Assembly: GCF_002907375.1 (NCBI RefSeq)
Contig: NZ_MIYK01000016.1
Coordinates: forward strand, 59,907-123,906
Source: Fructilactobacillus lindneri DSM 20690 = JCM 11027
GTDB taxonomy: Bacteria; Bacillota; Bacilli; Lactobacillales; Lactobacillaceae
DNA length: 64,000 nucleotides
Direction: 5' to 3'
Shown: positions 63,626 to 64,000 of the stretch, one piece after another
Layout of the letters: every line of letters begins with the position of its first letter
How positions within the stretch are numbered: the first letter of the stretch is position 1
Program-made: the position numbers and the translations under genes
The notes under the pieces: model-generated
Databases searched by the model: none
What the model was told of the DNA's origin: nothing
Seen by the model: the letters and a program-made list of their open reading frames with translations, nothing else

Positions 63626-63654
63626 TTGACATTCTTTGACCAATGAGATATACT
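63626..63654 (+). promoter_or_regulatory. rrn promoter P2
   Basis: A perfect TTGACA (63626-63631) and TATACT (63649-63654) are 17 bp apart. The surrounding bases resemble P1 (AATTGT after the -10 and a G-rich GAATG block), which suggests duplication. Confidence 0.8.
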
Positions 63655-63744
63655 AATAATTGTTCGTTAGGGAATGATTACGAAATGCTTTGACAAATTA
63701 ATCTTTAAGTGATTGAGTTTTTTAAAATTAATTAAGTTAAATCA

Positions 63745-63773
63745 TTGACAATTATTTCTAAACGAGTTATTAT
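63745..63773 (+). promoter_or_regulatory. rrn promoter P3
   Basis: A perfect TTGACA (63745-63750) and TATTAT (63768-63773) are 17 bp apart. It is the closest of the three promoters to the 16S gene. Confidence 0.75.
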
Positions 63774-63943
63774 AGTAAACGCACTGCAGAAGCAGTGCAA
63801 GAGTAGATCTTTGAAAACTGAACAAGATTTTGATTACAAAAGTGTAAGGTAATCTTTAAACTTAGTTTAAAGGTTAAAACATTATGCAAAGTCAATTTGC
63901 TTTAAGAAATAAAATAAATAAGAGCTAGTAAAGTTCTCATTTT
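63774..63943 (+). other. rrn leader region
   Basis: About 170 bp between P3 and the mature 16S. It contains a hairpin GCACTGC-AGAA-GCAGTGC (63781-63798), then TCTTTGAAAACTGAACAA, the leader phrase common in lactobacilli, and a 19-bp inverted repeat (63935-63953) that spans the mature 5' end. Precursor stem formation with sequence beyond the window is expected. Confidence 0.7.
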
Positions 63944-64000
63944 TAAAATGAGAGTTTGATCCTGGCTCAGGACGAACGTTGGCGGCGTGCCTAATACATG
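63944..64000 (+). rRNA. rrs: 16S ribosomal RNA, 5' end only
   Basis: AGAGTTTGATCCTGGCTCAG begins at 63951 and aligns with position 8 of the E. coli 16S, so the mature end is near 63944. The following GACGAACGTTGGCGGCGTGC is lactobacillar in character. The gene continues past the right edge. Confidence 0.97.

Overview
The window is chromosomal DNA from a low-GC Gram-positive bacterium, almost certainly a member of the Lactobacillaceae. The evidence is the oriC gene order (jag-yidC-rnpA-rpmH-dnaA-dnaN-yaaA-recF-gyrB-gyrA-rpsF-ssb-rpsR-gdpP-rplI-dnaB), the walRK-yycHIJ-rlmH operon, lactic-acid-bacterial enzymes (PepC, PepN, pyruvate oxidase, citrate lyase with a CitM-type decarboxylase), strong AGGAGG ribosome binding sites and the first bases of a 16S rRNA gene. 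The species cannot be fixed from this sequence. I see no prophage, insertion sequence, integrase or CRISPR array.

Layout. 1-14 kb is accessory and metabolic: the end of a glutamine-type ABC transporter operon with a good GlnR/TnrA box, tag, an ArsR-family repressor and MFS drug exporter with a 20-bp palindrome between them, cardiolipin synthase with a 33-codon satellite gene, an ArsB-type pump, manA with a consensus cre site, pepC, a signal peptidase, an esterase, an Rgg regulator and a divergent MFS gene. 14-21 kb is a citrate fermentation operon transcribed leftwards, citM-citC-citD-citE-citF-citX-citG, with no citrate transporter and no dedicated regulator in view. A mazEF toxin-antitoxin pair lies immediately downstream of mnmG. 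22.6-43 kb is the replication origin region: genes left of dnaA run leftwards and genes right of it run rightwards, so transcription follows replication. DnaA boxes lie on both sides of dnaA. 43-60 kb holds guaC, a small unknown gene with a strong promoter, a frameshifted DMT transporter, menA, tRNA-Lys, the WalRK operon, rlmH, a YibE/F pair, pyruvate oxidase with a cre site, TauE/SafE, a methionine-rich small membrane protein and an MFS exporter. pepN and a ribosomal RNA operon with three tandem promoters close the window.

How it fits together. The cre sites at manA, citM and poxB suggest that sugar status (CcpA) controls mannose-6-phosphate isomerisation, citrate use and pyruvate oxidation. 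The glutamine transporter looks nitrogen-regulated. Three intergenic parS-like sites with a CATG core lie within 20 kb around oriC, but parA, parB, noc and rsmG, which often follow mnmG, are not here.

The most interesting non-coding signal is a second cluster of six TTATNCACA DnaA boxes in a 616-bp gene-free gap upstream of rlmH, about 23 kb from dnaA, at the place where related genomes often carry htrA. Start codons were reassigned where a ribosome binding site falls inside the longest open frame; each such case is explained in its entry.
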